33,143 nucleotides of DNA from Clostridia bacterium. GTDB lineage: Bacteria; Bacillota; Clostridia; Oscillospirales; Acutalibacteraceae. Positions 1 to 7,443 of the stretch are shown here, one piece after another; positions within the stretch are counted from its first letter, which is position 1, and the number at the start of each line of letters is the position of its first letter. The notes beneath the pieces were generated by a model. That model had not been told where the DNA came from, did no database searches, and saw nothing but the letters and a program-made list of their open reading frames with translations. A program made the translations under genes and the position numbers. The stretch lies in assembly GCA_017555765.1 (NCBI GenBank), contig JAFZFT010000075.1:1-33143 (forward strand), read 5' to 3'.

Positions 1-78
1 CTTTTCTTTATGCATTGTTTCTACTACTTTTTGTTTGAATTCACCTGTGTATTTTTTGTTTGGTATTCCTTTTGGCAT
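1..78 (-). CDS. IS3-family transposase OrfA, N-terminal fragment
   Basis: Twenty-six codons are visible before the window edge, starting with ATG at 78 after the strong ribosome binding site GGAGGGGTG. The peptide begins MPKGIPNKKYTGEFKQKVVE, which is the typical start of the small helix-turn-helix OrfA of IS3-family elements. OrfA binds the terminal repeats. In this family a frameshift usually fuses it to the DDE-domain OrfB. Whether this copy is intact cannot be seen. Confidence 0.72.
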   Translation of the reverse strand, partial: MPKGIPNKKYTGEFKQKVVETMHKEK

Positions 79-140
79 AAAAAAATCACCCCTCCTGTTA
101 AACATTATATCACAATGTCTAACATTTGGGGTGCATTTCA
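1..140 (-). mobile_element. End of an IS3-family insertion sequence (partial)
   Basis: On the minus strand the element begins at 140 with TGAAATGCACCCCAAATG and continues into TTAGACA. This closely resembles the terminal inverted repeat of IS150-type members of the IS3 family, which start with TG and carry a GCACCCCAAAxGTTAGAC core. About 60 bases inside the end lies a transposase orfA start. The other end, orfB and the target duplication lie outside the window. The element sits 33 bases beyond the metA stop codon, so it may have replaced metA's terminator. The family assignment rests on recalled terminal-repeat similarity plus the orfA start. Confidence 0.75.
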
Positions 141-173
141 AAAAGGTACAGCAGTTATTTTATGTATAAGAAA

Positions 174-1088
174 TCAGATATCGTTTATATCATAAGGTGT
201 TCTCTGGTAAACGAAATAATTGAGCCAATTGGTAAACATAAGAGTACCGACATTTCGCCACTTCATCATAGGCTTCTTTGTAGGATCATCATCAGGGAAA
301 TAGTTATAAGGCACCTTAATATCAAGACCCTTATCAACATCACGGAAATATTCCTTTGCAAGGGTGTCCGCATCGTACTCCGAATGTCCCGTTGCATAGA
401 AGTTTCTGCACTCAAGGTCAGAAACAAGGTGTATACCCGCCTGTTCCGAATAGGATATAATCTGCAGATCCTTACACAGAGCAACATCGTTGAATTCGAT
501 ATCAGTATGTCTCGAATGAGGTACGAAATAAATATCGTCAAAGCCTCGCATCATAGGATGATAGAGATCGAGAGGTCTGTGAGGAAATACACCAAACATC
601 TTTTCGGGAAGAGTATGCTTCTTTATGCCGTAGTGGTAATAAAGACCCGCCTGAGCACCCCAGCAGATGTGGAAGGTGGAATACACATTGGTTTTTGTCC
701 ACTCAAAAATGGTACAGAGCTCGGGCCAGTAGTCAACCTCTTCAAACTCCATAAGCTCAACGGGAGCACCTGTGATAATCATACCGTCATACTTCTTATG
801 CTTGATTTCGTCAAAGGTATAATAGAACTTATTAAGATGGCTCTGTGAGGTGTTTTTCGACTGGTGGGTTGCCATCTGAAGAAGGTCAACATCAACCTGA
901 AGCGGTGTGTTACTGAGAAGTCTGAGAAGCTGAGTTTCTGTCACAATTTTTGTGGGCATAAGATTGAGGATGAGAATCTTAAGCGGACGGATATCCTGAC
1001 TTGCCGCTCTTGATTCGGTCATCACAAATATATTTTCCTGCTCAAGGCTTTCCTTAGCAGGTAATCTGTCATCTATTTTAATAGGCAT
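174..1088 (-). CDS. metA: Homoserine O-acetyltransferase (MetA family)
   Basis: This cytoplasmic enzyme acylates L-homoserine in the first committed step of methionine synthesis. The 304-residue length is normal for MetA. The catalytic triad is in place: Cys142 in FHICWGAQ, and His235 and Glu237 in GHSEYD. Residue 111 is Glu. In characterised MetA proteins Glu at this site goes with acetyl-CoA use and Gly with succinyl-CoA, so acetylation is predicted despite the family's common 'succinyltransferase' label. The ATG at 1088 follows AAAAGGAGA. The gene has its own sigma-A-type promoter (1118-1146) with a leader of about 25 bases, so no SAM riboswitch or T-box fits upstream. An IS3-type end lies just downstream. 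Confidence 0.95.
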   Translation of the reverse strand: MPIKIDDRLPAKESLEQENIFVMTESRAASQDIRPLKILILNLMPTKIVTETQLLRLLSNTPLQVDVDLLQMATHQSKNTSQSHLNKFYYTFDEIKHKKYDGMIITGAPVELMEFEEVDYWPELCTIFEWTKTNVYSTFHICWGAQAGLYYHYGIKKHTLPEKMFGVFPHRPLDLYHPMMRGFDDIYFVPHSRHTDIEFNDVALCKDLQIISYSEQAGIHLVSDLECRNFYATGHSEYDADTLAKEYFRDVDKGLDIKVPYNYFPDDDPTKKPMMKWRNVGTLMFTNWLNYFVYQRTPYDINDI

Positions 1089-1117
1089 TTTGCGTTCTCC
1101 TTTTGATTTATAAGGGC

Positions 1118-1146
1118 ATTATAACCTAATTTTCCTTTTATTGCAA
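1118..1146 (-). promoter_or_regulatory. Promoter of metA
   Basis: TTGCAA at 1141-1146 and TATAAT at 1118-1123 are separated by 17 bases. It lies in the short gap between the SGNH hydrolase stop codon and metA, so metA can be expressed separately. Confidence 0.65.
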
Positions 1147-1150
1147 GTGG

Positions 1151-1783
1151 TTATTCTATAAAGGGAAGAAGAGCTTTTGTGATTACCTCATAGCCGTGTA
1201 CGTTAGGATGAAGTCCGTCATAGGTATAAGCTTTACTGAAGCTTCCGCCCTCGTCACAAAGGTCATCGTAAAGGTCAATATAAACCGTATCAGTTACAGC
1301 ACAAAGCTTCTTTATAAGCTCATTTATAGGCTTTAAATTTTTATTCTTTCTTTGTCTGTGGTCAATAACGGGATAAATTGACTGTACGGCAATCTTACAC
1401 TCAGGGCAAGCCTTCTTTGTTCTTTCGATGATTGTTTTTATGTTATCGAGAATATATTCGTCGCTTGCGCCATGAGCGTGGTCATTTGTACCGATAAGAT
1501 AAACTACCTTTTCCGGCTCAAGGCAGAGTACGTTTGATTCCAGCCTTTCGAGAAGCTTGTTTGTTGTGTCTCCGCTTATTCCTCTGTTATAAACCGCCTT
1601 ACCACTCTTTTCGGTGTAAGTGTAAAAAAGCTCATAATTGTTGTAAAAATCGGTTATAGAGTCACCTGCGAGCACAATCTGACCCTTTCTGCAGTGATTC
1701 TTGTTAAGATGGGCATAATTGTCCGCCTTATTCTGCATTTCACAGTTATACTTACTTCTTTTTTCAAATCTTTTTAAGTTCAT
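1151..1783 (-). CDS. SGNH/GDSL-family hydrolase
   Basis: A 210-residue esterase or lipase-like hydrolase with the four SGNH blocks. These are GDSITDF with the nucleophile Ser near residue 42, the block II Gly in NRGISGDT, the block III Asn in GTNDHAHG, and the block V catalytic Asp and His in DGLHPNVHGY near the C-terminus. No signal peptide is apparent, so it is probably cytoplasmic. Relatives deacetylate sugars or act as platelet-activating-factor-type acetylhydrolases; the substrate here cannot be read from sequence. ATG at 1783 follows AGAGGAAGAG. It starts only 36 bases after the GH43 stop and just past that gene's terminator, so it may depend on read-through. Confidence 0.85.
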   Translation of the reverse strand: MNLKRFEKRSKYNCEMQNKADNYAHLNKNHCRKGQIVLAGDSITDFYNNYELFYTYTEKSGKAVYNRGISGDTTNKLLERLESNVLCLEPEKVVYLIGTNDHAHGASDEYILDNIKTIIERTKKACPECKIAVQSIYPVIDHRQRKNKNLKPINELIKKLCAVTDTVYIDLYDDLCDEGGSFSKAYTYDGLHPNVHGYEVITKALLPFIE

Positions 1784-1800
1784 AGCACTCTTCCTCTCTT

Positions 1801-1832
1801 TACAAAAAGCAAGGTTGCATCAGCAACCTTGC
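1801..1832 (-). terminator. Intrinsic terminator overlapping the GH43 stop codon
   Basis: On the minus strand a perfect 10-bp stem, GCAAGGTTGC and GCAACCTTGC with a four-base loop, is followed by TTTTTGTA. The first arm encodes the last residues of the glycosidase and the loop contains its TGA stop. Confidence 0.85.
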
Positions 1833-2899
1833 CCTGTTGAATTTTCAGATATACTGTACGCATCAACGAGTGCATAATACTCGTCCATTGAAATTGCAAG
1901 CACTGAGCCGTGTCTGGGCTGAAGCTGATCTACAGAATAACGTGATCTCTGTACCTGACGGTAGTTGTGGAAATCTCTTGTCATCTGTGCAAAGAAGGTA
2001 CCGTTACTGTACTCATCCATAATCATCATCCATGCGTTTGTACCTGTGATACGGTACATTGTGCTACCCTCAACACCGTACCAGTTAAGCGAGCAAATTG
2101 TGTACTCCTCGCTGAAGGGACCTGTGGGGCTGTCTGAAGTTACATAAGCAATTTTTTGTGTATTGTCTTCCTTGAAGAAGAGATAGTATAAATCTTCCTT
2201 CTCGTTATAGATCATATCGCCATCGATACACTGAATGCCGTTGACTACATATCCGTCATCTCTTGTGAAGGTCTCCCCTCTTCTGCCGTAAAGGTACTCG
2301 GGAGCGGTGAAGGTTTTGAAGTCCTCTGTGTAGAGATAGTAGTGCTGAGCCGCATCCTCATTTTCGGGTGTTGCGGGATCATCCCAAGTGGAAAGTGCGA
2401 GGTAAACCATATACTTACCTGCTTCTTCATCGTAAATAACCTGAGGAGCCCATGCTCTGTTACAGCCTTCCCAGCCCTCGAAATCACGGATATCAAGTAC
2501 GAACTCATCTTCCCAGTTTACAAGGTCATAGGACTTCCAGAAGATGATAGCGTGGTTTGATGTCCAGCCGAGCATGGCATCCATATCTGTTGCAACTATG
2601 TAGTAGCAATCCTTACCGTTTTCGTCAACTGCCTTAAAGATGTAGGGATCACGCACGCAGCCTGTACCCATTGTCTGATTGATTACAGCCTCATTATTAT
2701 TGAGAGGTTCGAAGTTGTATCCGTCAGTACTTACTGCAAGGTGGATTGTCTGCTGATCAGGTTCATTACCCACAAAATAGCAGAAAACATAAGCACCGTC
2801 AGTGCTGACAGCAGGGAATGCGTAATCGTTGAAAACGTAATTGAAAATACTTAATCCCAGCATTAAAAATGCCATAAAATATCTGGTAAGTTTAATCAT
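1820..2899 (-). CDS. GH43-like beta-propeller glycoside hydrolase
   Basis: A 359-residue protein with the layout of five-bladed beta-propeller glycosidases (clan GH-F, GH43/GH62/GH117-like). CVRDPYIF places the probable catalytic-base Asp at 84. WAPQVIYD follows near 150-157, IDGDMIYN near 225-232 offers a candidate acidic residue, and YGVEGST supplies a candidate general acid Glu at 277. Residues 3-24 are hydrophobic and may be a signal peptide or anchor, suggesting export. Family members trim arabinose or xylose from plant polysaccharides; the exact substrate is not inferable. ATG at 2899 follows AAAAGGAG. It has its own likely promoter and terminator. The SGNH hydrolase downstream could be a functional partner, for example a deacetylase, but that is a guess. 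Confidence 0.78.
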   Translation of the reverse strand: MIKLTRYFMAFLMLGLSIFNYVFNDYAFPAVSTDGAYVFCYFVGNEPDQQTIHLAVSTDGYNFEPLNNNEAVINQTMGTGCVRDPYIFKAVDENGKDCYYIVATDMDAMLGWTSNHAIIFWKSYDLVNWEDEFVLDIRDFEGWEGCNRAWAPQVIYDEEAGKYMVYLALSTWDDPATPENEDAAQHYYLYTEDFKTFTAPEYLYGRRGETFTRDDGYVVNGIQCIDGDMIYNEKEDLYYLFFKEDNTQKIAYVTSDSPTGPFSEEYTICSLNWYGVEGSTMYRITGTNAWMMIMDEYSNGTFFAQMTRDFHNYRQVQRSRYSVDQLQPRHGSVLAISMDEYYALVDAYSISENSTGQGC

Positions 2900-2929
2900 A
2901 ATAAAACTCCTTTTATTTAATATATAATA

Positions 2930-2957
2930 ATTTTAACATATTTTTTTATTTTGTAAA
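2930..2957 (-). promoter_or_regulatory. Likely promoter of the GH43 gene
   Basis: TTTACA at 2952-2957 and TAAAAT at 2930-2935 are 16 bases apart, in a very AT-rich gap between the upstream terminator and the gene. The low-complexity A/T context makes chance matches likely. Confidence 0.4.
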
Positions 2958-2989
2958 TAGAAAAAGGGAAATTCTTATTAAAACATAGA

Positions 2990-3019
2990 TATAAAAACAG
3001 GCGGAACATAAGCTCCGCC
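2990..3019 (-). terminator. Intrinsic terminator after the small membrane protein gene
   Basis: On the minus strand GGCGGAGC, loop TTAT, GTTCCGCC forms an 8-bp stem with one G-T wobble, followed by TGTTTTTATA. It lies 31 bases after the stop codon at 3051. Confidence 0.8.
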
Positions 3020-3050
3020 CGAATTGAATCACTTTTTACCCTCTCCTACC

Positions 3051-3458
3051 CTAGCTGTTGCAATTGAAAAAGCAACGTACGAGACAAGCGGTAGCTGTCA
3101 CTGTAAGGAAAAAGAAGAATATTAACGCACCCACTAAAACAGCTCCGAGTACACTTGCAGCCGCAAACTCGACTCCGAGAAGCACCACGGAAAGCAGTAT
3201 TGTACCCAAGGCTCCTGCAAGCAGTGCATTGACTATACTGCACAGACTTTCACAGCAACCGTTCCTGAAAAGTGCCGCTGAAACAAGTGACACAGCAAGA
3301 TAAACCACCGCTATGCCGAGAAGCACCCATAAAAATGCGGGTGTAACGTTAATTGCTTCGGTTATTGTCAGGAAAGCCGCAATTACGCCCAGGATAAGGC
3401 TGGCCGCTACTGCTATGACAGTGCAACCGGGGCTGCAACCTCTGCATGATGTTGACAT
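3051..3458 (-). CDS. Small Cys-containing four-helix membrane protein, unknown function
   Basis: I do not recognise this 135-residue protein as a named family. It starts MSTSCRGCSPGC and has about four hydrophobic helices (roughly residues 12-33, 40-62, 75-98 and 102-128). Cysteine pairs occur at the N-terminus (CRGCSPGC), in the middle (CCESLC) and at the C-terminus (CLVRCFFNC). This is unusual for a cytoplasmic-membrane protein and hints at metal binding or disulfides. A longer reading from 3479 is possible, but ATG at 3458 is preferred because GGGAGGTG lies five bases before it. That ribosome binding site is the right arm of a 10-bp inverted repeat whose loop resembles a sporulation-type -10 element. 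It is monocistronic, ended by the terminator at 2990-3019. Confidence 0.7.
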   Translation of the reverse strand: MSTSCRGCSPGCTVIAVAASLILGVIAAFLTITEAINVTPAFLWVLLGIAVVYLAVSLVSAALFRNGCCESLCSIVNALLAGALGTILLSVVLLGVEFAAASVLGAVLVGALIFFFFLTVTATACLVRCFFNCNS

Positions 3459-3463
3459 AAAAT

Positions 3464-3494
3464 CACCTCCCGCTTTCATAGTATGCGGAAGGTG
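3464..3494 (-). promoter_or_regulatory. Inverted repeat covering the ribosome binding site, with a sporulation-sigma-like -10
   Basis: On the minus strand CACCTTCCGC (3485-3494) pairs over 10 bp, with one G-T, with GCGGGAGGTG (3464-3473), which contains the Shine-Dalgarno of the membrane protein gene. The segment between reads ATACTATGAAA, and CATACTAT (3478-3485) resembles the -10 of sigma-G/E/K promoters. No consensus sigma-A promoter is seen. The same arrangement occurs at 12728-12759. Either RNA-level control or a sporulation promoter could be meant. Confidence 0.4.
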
Positions 3495-3601
3495 AGGTTG
3501 GGTGAAAAACTGTCGCTTGGAGCTTGACCACCGAGAGGCGGTTTGTGTTATTGATTTTTATTACAGTTGACATCGGTACAACGAAAACAACTTACATAGA
3601 A

Positions 3602-4576
3602 TTATTTATCCGAATAAATAATCTCTGTTCCACAGGATTCAAAACGAAAAGGTATGTACTGCAATTCGGGGAGCTTTTCTTTAAGGAAGCTCTGTTTTTC
3701 TTCAGGTACATAAAGCAGCATAAAACCTCCGCCACCGGCTCCGATGAGCTTTCCGCCCATTGCACCGTACTCCTTTGCCTTTTCGTACAAATCATCTATC
3801 TTTTCGTTGGTAATGCATTTGGAAAGAGAGCGTTTGAGAGACCATGTATAATCAAGAAGCTCACCAAAGGAATCGGTATTACCGCTTCTAAGTAAAGAGG
3901 CTCCTTCGTCTACAAGACGCTTCATTTCATCAAGCTGTGCTATTGTTGACGGAATGTTTTTTTGCTGTTCAGTAGCTATTTCACCCGAAAAATGAGTAAA
4001 GCCCGTAAATGCAAGTAAGAGATTTCTGTTAAGCTTCTCTTTATTTTCTACGCTGATATCAAGAGGCTCTATTCGGTATCCGCTACTATCAAAATGCATA
4101 ACGTTGAAGCCGCCGAAGGCCGCCGCTAACTGATCCTGGACTCCTCCCGCTTCTTTAAGATATTCTCTCTCAAGATATATCGCCTCTTTTGCAAGCTGCA
4201 TCTTATCAGGATACTTTCCGTTAAGGGCATAAAGACCTTGCAGAAGAGATACAGCAAAAGCTGAGCTCGAACCTATACCCGAGCATGCAGGCAAGTCAGC
4301 GTCGTACGCTATCTGTATTTTATCCGTTGAAACATAATTAAGAGCCGCACGTACAAGTGGATGCTCAACATCCTCAGCGTTATTGAATCGCTCAATTTTA
4401 GAATAAGTAAACTGATTTTTATGCTCAAAAAACGGAGGGAGATGACGCATTGAAACATAGCAATATTTATCTATCGTAGTAGATAAAACACTGCCGCCGT
4501 ATGCAGAAAAATATTCTTGATAATCAGTTCCGCCACCAAAAAAGGATATTCTGAATGGCGCACGTGTTATCAGCAT
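3602..4576 (-). CDS. hddA: GHMP kinase, HddA-like D-glycero-D-manno-heptose 7-phosphate kinase
   Basis: HddA enzymes phosphorylate C1 of D-glycero-D-manno-heptose 7-phosphate, giving the 1,7-bisphosphate on the way to a nucleotide-activated heptose. This 324-residue protein begins MLITRAPFRISFFGGGTD, the hallmark HddA start. It has the GHMP ATP-binding motif LPACSGIGSSSA near 95-106 and the C-terminal motif GAGGGGFM. A TTG at 4591 would add five residues, but ATG at 4576 sits seven bases after GGGAGG and is chosen. The start overlaps the previous gene's stop by seven bases (ATGCTGA), indicating translational coupling. It is the last gene of the heptose operon. No clear terminator follows. HddA versus another sugar-phosphate GHMP kinase rests on motif similarity and on the HddC-GmhB fusion nearby. 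Confidence 0.82.
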   Translation of the reverse strand: MLITRAPFRISFFGGGTDYQEYFSAYGGSVLSTTIDKYCYVSMRHLPPFFEHKNQFTYSKIERFNNAEDVEHPLVRAALNYVSTDKIQIAYDADLPACSGIGSSSAFAVSLLQGLYALNGKYPDKMQLAKEAIYLEREYLKEAGGVQDQLAAAFGGFNVMHFDSSGYRIEPLDISVENKEKLNRNLLLAFTGFTHFSGEIATEQQKNIPSTIAQLDEMKRLVDEGASLLRSGNTDSFGELLDYTWSLKRSLSKCITNEKIDDLYEKAKEYGAMGGKLIGAGGGGFMLLYVPEEKQSFLKEKLPELQYIPFRFESCGTEIIYSDK

Positions 4577-5451
4577 ATCTCTTCCTCCCAATGTACTTTT
4601 TCTATGTTCAGCAAGTCCTTAAGCAATGTATTATCCATAGCTACATAGCTTGCTCTTACTTCCTTAAAAAAGGCTTTCCCCTCTTCTTCGGATATTCTTT
4701 TTATATTTTCAGCAGGCACCCCTGCTTTTTCAGCTATAATACGTCCGATTTCGTACTTACTCAGAGCCTCGTCTGCACAAACATTTATAATCTGCGGTGT
4801 TTCTTCAAGAAGAGACAGGGCGTACATATACTCTGCAGCCTGAGCGAAACTTACCACAGATCTTTCCATCCCTTCAATAAGCTCGATCTTCTCTCCCTTT
4901 ATAAGAGCAGAGTAAATTCTGTCGTAAAAATGAGACTGCTCACCTAAAGAGGGTCCGAGCATAAAAGGAAACCGCAGTACGGTATAACCCTTGGATAAAA
5001 CTATATTTTCCGCTTCGATTTTTTGTCTGCCGTATTCGTTAATAGGAGCAAGCTCATCCGCTTCTGAAAACTTTCCTGAAAGACCTTTCCCTTCACCGTA
5101 CACACAGTCTGTAGATGCGAAAAACAGTTTTTTGATATTCGGAACAAGGGTAAGAAAATTATTAAGACCATATATGTTTGTCTGTCTTGCTTTTTCGGGA
5201 TTTTCATAGACATAATCCACATTATGTTGTGCGGCAAGATAAAAAACTGTAAGCTCTTCACCTCTGCACAAATCAGCAAGTTTTATGACAGATTCAGCAT
5301 CCGTAACATCACAATAAATACATCTTACAGACGAGAGAAATGTAAGCTTTTCAACACTTCGTGATGTTACAACCAACGGCTCATCTGTATTTTTCAATAC
5401 CTCTTTTGCAAGGTAACTGCCCAGATATCCGCAACCAACTATAAGAATCAT
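4570..5451 (-). CDS. NAD-dependent sugar epimerase/dehydratase (extended SDR)
   Basis: A 293-residue extended short-chain dehydrogenase/reductase. The Rossmann motif GCGYLGS is at residues 6-12, a Ser/Thr-containing segment ASTDCVYG follows near 113-120, and the catalytic YxxxK appears as YGRQK. Relatives epimerise, reduce or dehydrate nucleotide sugars, so it likely modifies the activated heptose made by this locus; the reaction is not determinable. It starts at ATG 5451, two bases beyond the preceding gene's stop codon, with only a weak ribosome binding site, so translation is probably coupled. Its own stop overlaps the hddA start. Confidence 0.8.
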   Translation of the reverse strand: MILIVGCGYLGSYLAKEVLKNTDEPLVVTSRSVEKLTFLSSVRCIYCDVTDAESVIKLADLCRGEELTVFYLAAQHNVDYVYENPEKARQTNIYGLNNFLTLVPNIKKLFFASTDCVYGEGKGLSGKFSEADELAPINEYGRQKIEAENIVLSKGYTVLRFPFMLGPSLGEQSHFYDRIYSALIKGEKIELIEGMERSVVSFAQAAEYMYALSLLEETPQIINVCADEALSKYEIGRIIAEKAGVPAENIKRISEEEGKAFFKEVRASYVAMDNTLLKDLLNIEKVHWEEEIC

Positions 5452-5453
5452 TT

Positions 5454-6212
5454 TTATTTTATCCGTCTTTCCGATATTTTTTTGATTTCTTCTTCGATTA
5501 ATTTCAGAATTGATTCCGTTATAGGATTCTTTTCATAAACCAGAACGCAGAGCCATACAGTCCAAGGATAGAAAGCAACCAGATAGCTCACCTGCAAATC
5601 CTGATATGCCGCATAGTTGAGAAATACAGTACTGAAAAACAAAAACATTGCAACGAAATTAACAAGATTCAGTGTTACAAAATTCTTGGTGTTTACTTTG
5701 CAGCTCTGACGCACTTCTCTTTCAAGCTTTTTAGAAAAAAGACCGATAAGAAAAACAGCAATTAGCACTACTGCCATAACCGCAATCTCATCTCCGTTAA
5801 CGGAATACTGATAAACATCATTGGCAAAACATCTACTTACAGCATATATCACTGCACCTAAGCCAAGAAGAATCAAAAAGTGTAAGCCCATATGGCCCAC
5901 TTCAGCATTACGTGATTTTTTGCCGTCTGTGACTCGGATTTTTTTCATAATACTACGATACATTATGATGAGAAGATAAACCGGTATCATAAAAATCACA
6001 TAATTAATTTTATAAACCGCATAAGCCGACAGCAATAATATACTTAAGCCGTAAGATATGTATTTATTTTTAATAAGATATAAAACTGCAACAGCAGCAA
6101 AAAATACGAGATATGATACTGCGCTCTGAATATCACGAATATATACTATTCCCAAAAGCGAAATAAAAGCGATATAGAGAAACAGATATCCCGTTTTTAT
6201 ATGGCTCTTCAT
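5454..6212 (-). CDS. Polytopic membrane protein, unknown, in glycan operon
   Basis: I do not recognise a family for this 252-residue protein. It has about eight hydrophobic segments, a basic loop near residues 88-103, and a charged C-terminal tail (about 225-252) likely to be cytoplasmic. No catalytic motif is evident. ATG at 6212 follows AAGGAG by six bases. It is embedded between another membrane protein and an SDR gene with almost no spacing, so it is part of the glycan operon. A role in assembly, polymerisation or export of the glycan is an inference from position. Confidence 0.7.
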   Translation of the reverse strand: MKSHIKTGYLFLYIAFISLLGIVYIRDIQSAVSYLVFFAAVAVLYLIKNKYISYGLSILLLSAYAVYKINYVIFMIPVYLLIIMYRSIMKKIRVTDGKKSRNAEVGHMGLHFLILLGLGAVIYAVSRCFANDVYQYSVNGDEIAVMAVVLIAVFLIGLFSKKLEREVRQSCKVNTKNFVTLNLVNFVAMFLFFSTVFLNYAAYQDLQVSYLVAFYPWTVWLCVLVYEKNPITESILKLIEEEIKKISERRIK

Positions 6213-6232
6213 AACAAGCTCCTTCTAACCAA

Positions 6233-7429
6233 TCAAACAATGTACGGATAATATACAACTGACATATAAAATACAAGGTAAATCAGTACTGTTTTAATGT
6301 TTATCTTTTGAAAATCCTCTCTAACACAATTCCACGCTTCTGCGCCCTCATTATATAACACATACAGAAAGCTTGCAAACAAGGGTAAAAAAGCATGACC
6401 TACCCATCTTATAAGGTCGGTAGACAAAAAGCTTGTTGCTACAACTGAGCACGGAACAAGAAGAAGCATACAAGCATATGAAAACTTCTTCAGCTTATTA
6501 CTGTCCGTAGCAATCTGCTTTATAAAGAATTTATAAATAAAAATTACAATCGGGAGCAATAAAACAACAACAGATATTCTGGAAAGAGAGTTAAAAGAAA
6601 TAAAATTAGTAGATATTCTGAATAACAACTCTTCAAAAATGCTGGTGCTTTCAGGCGGAGCGTATCCGTAATAGTAGAAGGATTCTGCAAAGTATGTATA
6701 GTGATTTGATCCTTTAGCAGATAAAACGTCAATAAATTCCTCTACAGTATATACAAGATTATCCCTTTCAAAGAAGACCAGATATACTGTTAAAGCAACT
6801 GCAGCTGCAACTGTCAAGGAAAGTGCAACCCACAGATAGGCTTTCTCCCTCTTTTTTTGTGTAACTGATATTTTATATAAAGCTATCAGTACAAATGACG
6901 GAATGTAACACAACCATGTGGCATGATGAACCAAAGCGCAAATAAGAAACGGTACAAACAAAAGAAACCAGGTTTGTTTTTTGGAAAGCAGAACAAAAAA
7001 CAGCAATCCCGCAAACAACCAATATGTATCCATCATACCTGGAAGCTTGATATAAATAGAAAATGTGGCGGGGCCTGTTATAAAAAACAGAACAAATACA
7101 GTTGCGACGAATCTATACTCTGAATCAACGCCGAGAATGAACCTTTCAAGAAACAGACTCAGCACTAAAAAGAAGACTATCATCAGTACCGCAAGATATA
7201 TATTAAGCACCTGTTCGTTAACAGCACCGAATAAGAAATCATATATCGCACCCGGTAAAATTCTGGAGCAAAAACCCATACTGAAGTCTACAGCGTGAAA
7301 GCTCTGTGTAACCGATGTAGTCTCCCAGGCTTGCAATCCACCGGGAACTATACAGGAATATACAAGGATAAACAAAAAGAAAAACACTGAATAATAATGC
7401 TTTTCATATAAAGCTTTTATCTTAGTCAT
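6233..7429 (-). CDS. Large polytopic membrane protein, possible glycan polymerase or transferase
   Basis: A 398-residue protein with about ten to eleven membrane helices and a central external loop of about 55 residues (around 225-280) rich in Tyr, Phe and acidic residues. That shape is shared by O-antigen-polymerase-like and lipid-linked-sugar glycosyltransferase (GT-C-like) proteins, but no diagnostic motif is visible and the assignment is a guess. ATG at 7429 follows GGGAGT. It starts 14 bases after the radical SAM gene stops and sits upstream of a second membrane protein, so it is cotranscribed in the glycan operon. Confidence 0.7.
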   Translation of the reverse strand: MTKIKALYEKHYYSVFFFLFILVYSCIVPGGLQAWETTSVTQSFHAVDFSMGFCSRILPGAIYDFLFGAVNEQVLNIYLAVLMIVFFLVLSLFLERFILGVDSEYRFVATVFVLFFITGPATFSIYIKLPGMMDTYWLFAGLLFFVLLSKKQTWFLLFVPFLICALVHHATWLCYIPSFVLIALYKISVTQKKREKAYLWVALSLTVAAAVALTVYLVFFERDNLVYTVEEFIDVLSAKGSNHYTYFAESFYYYGYAPPESTSIFEELLFRISTNFISFNSLSRISVVVLLLPIVIFIYKFFIKQIATDSNKLKKFSYACMLLLVPCSVVATSFLSTDLIRWVGHAFLPLFASFLYVLYNEGAEAWNCVREDFQKINIKTVLIYLVFYMSVVYYPYIV

Positions 7430-7443
7430 TGTTACTCCCTTCT

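Noticed and set aside
126..848. A 240-codon open frame on the plus strand
   Set aside because: It is fully antisense to metA, whose catalytic residues, RBS and promoter are clear, and its translation resembles nothing.
3526..3543. CCGCC-TCTC-GGTGG hairpin on the minus strand downstream of hddA as its terminator
   Set aside because: Five base pairs with a wobble, and the next bases are TCAAGC, so there is no U tract.
3524..3895. A plus-strand frame containing DIGTTKTTYIE, similar to the start of sugar-kinase (FGGY) proteins
   Set aside because: Only about ten residues match. There is no good RBS, and the rest of the frame is antisense to the well-supported HddA-like kinase. Treated as chance, or at most a tiny remnant.
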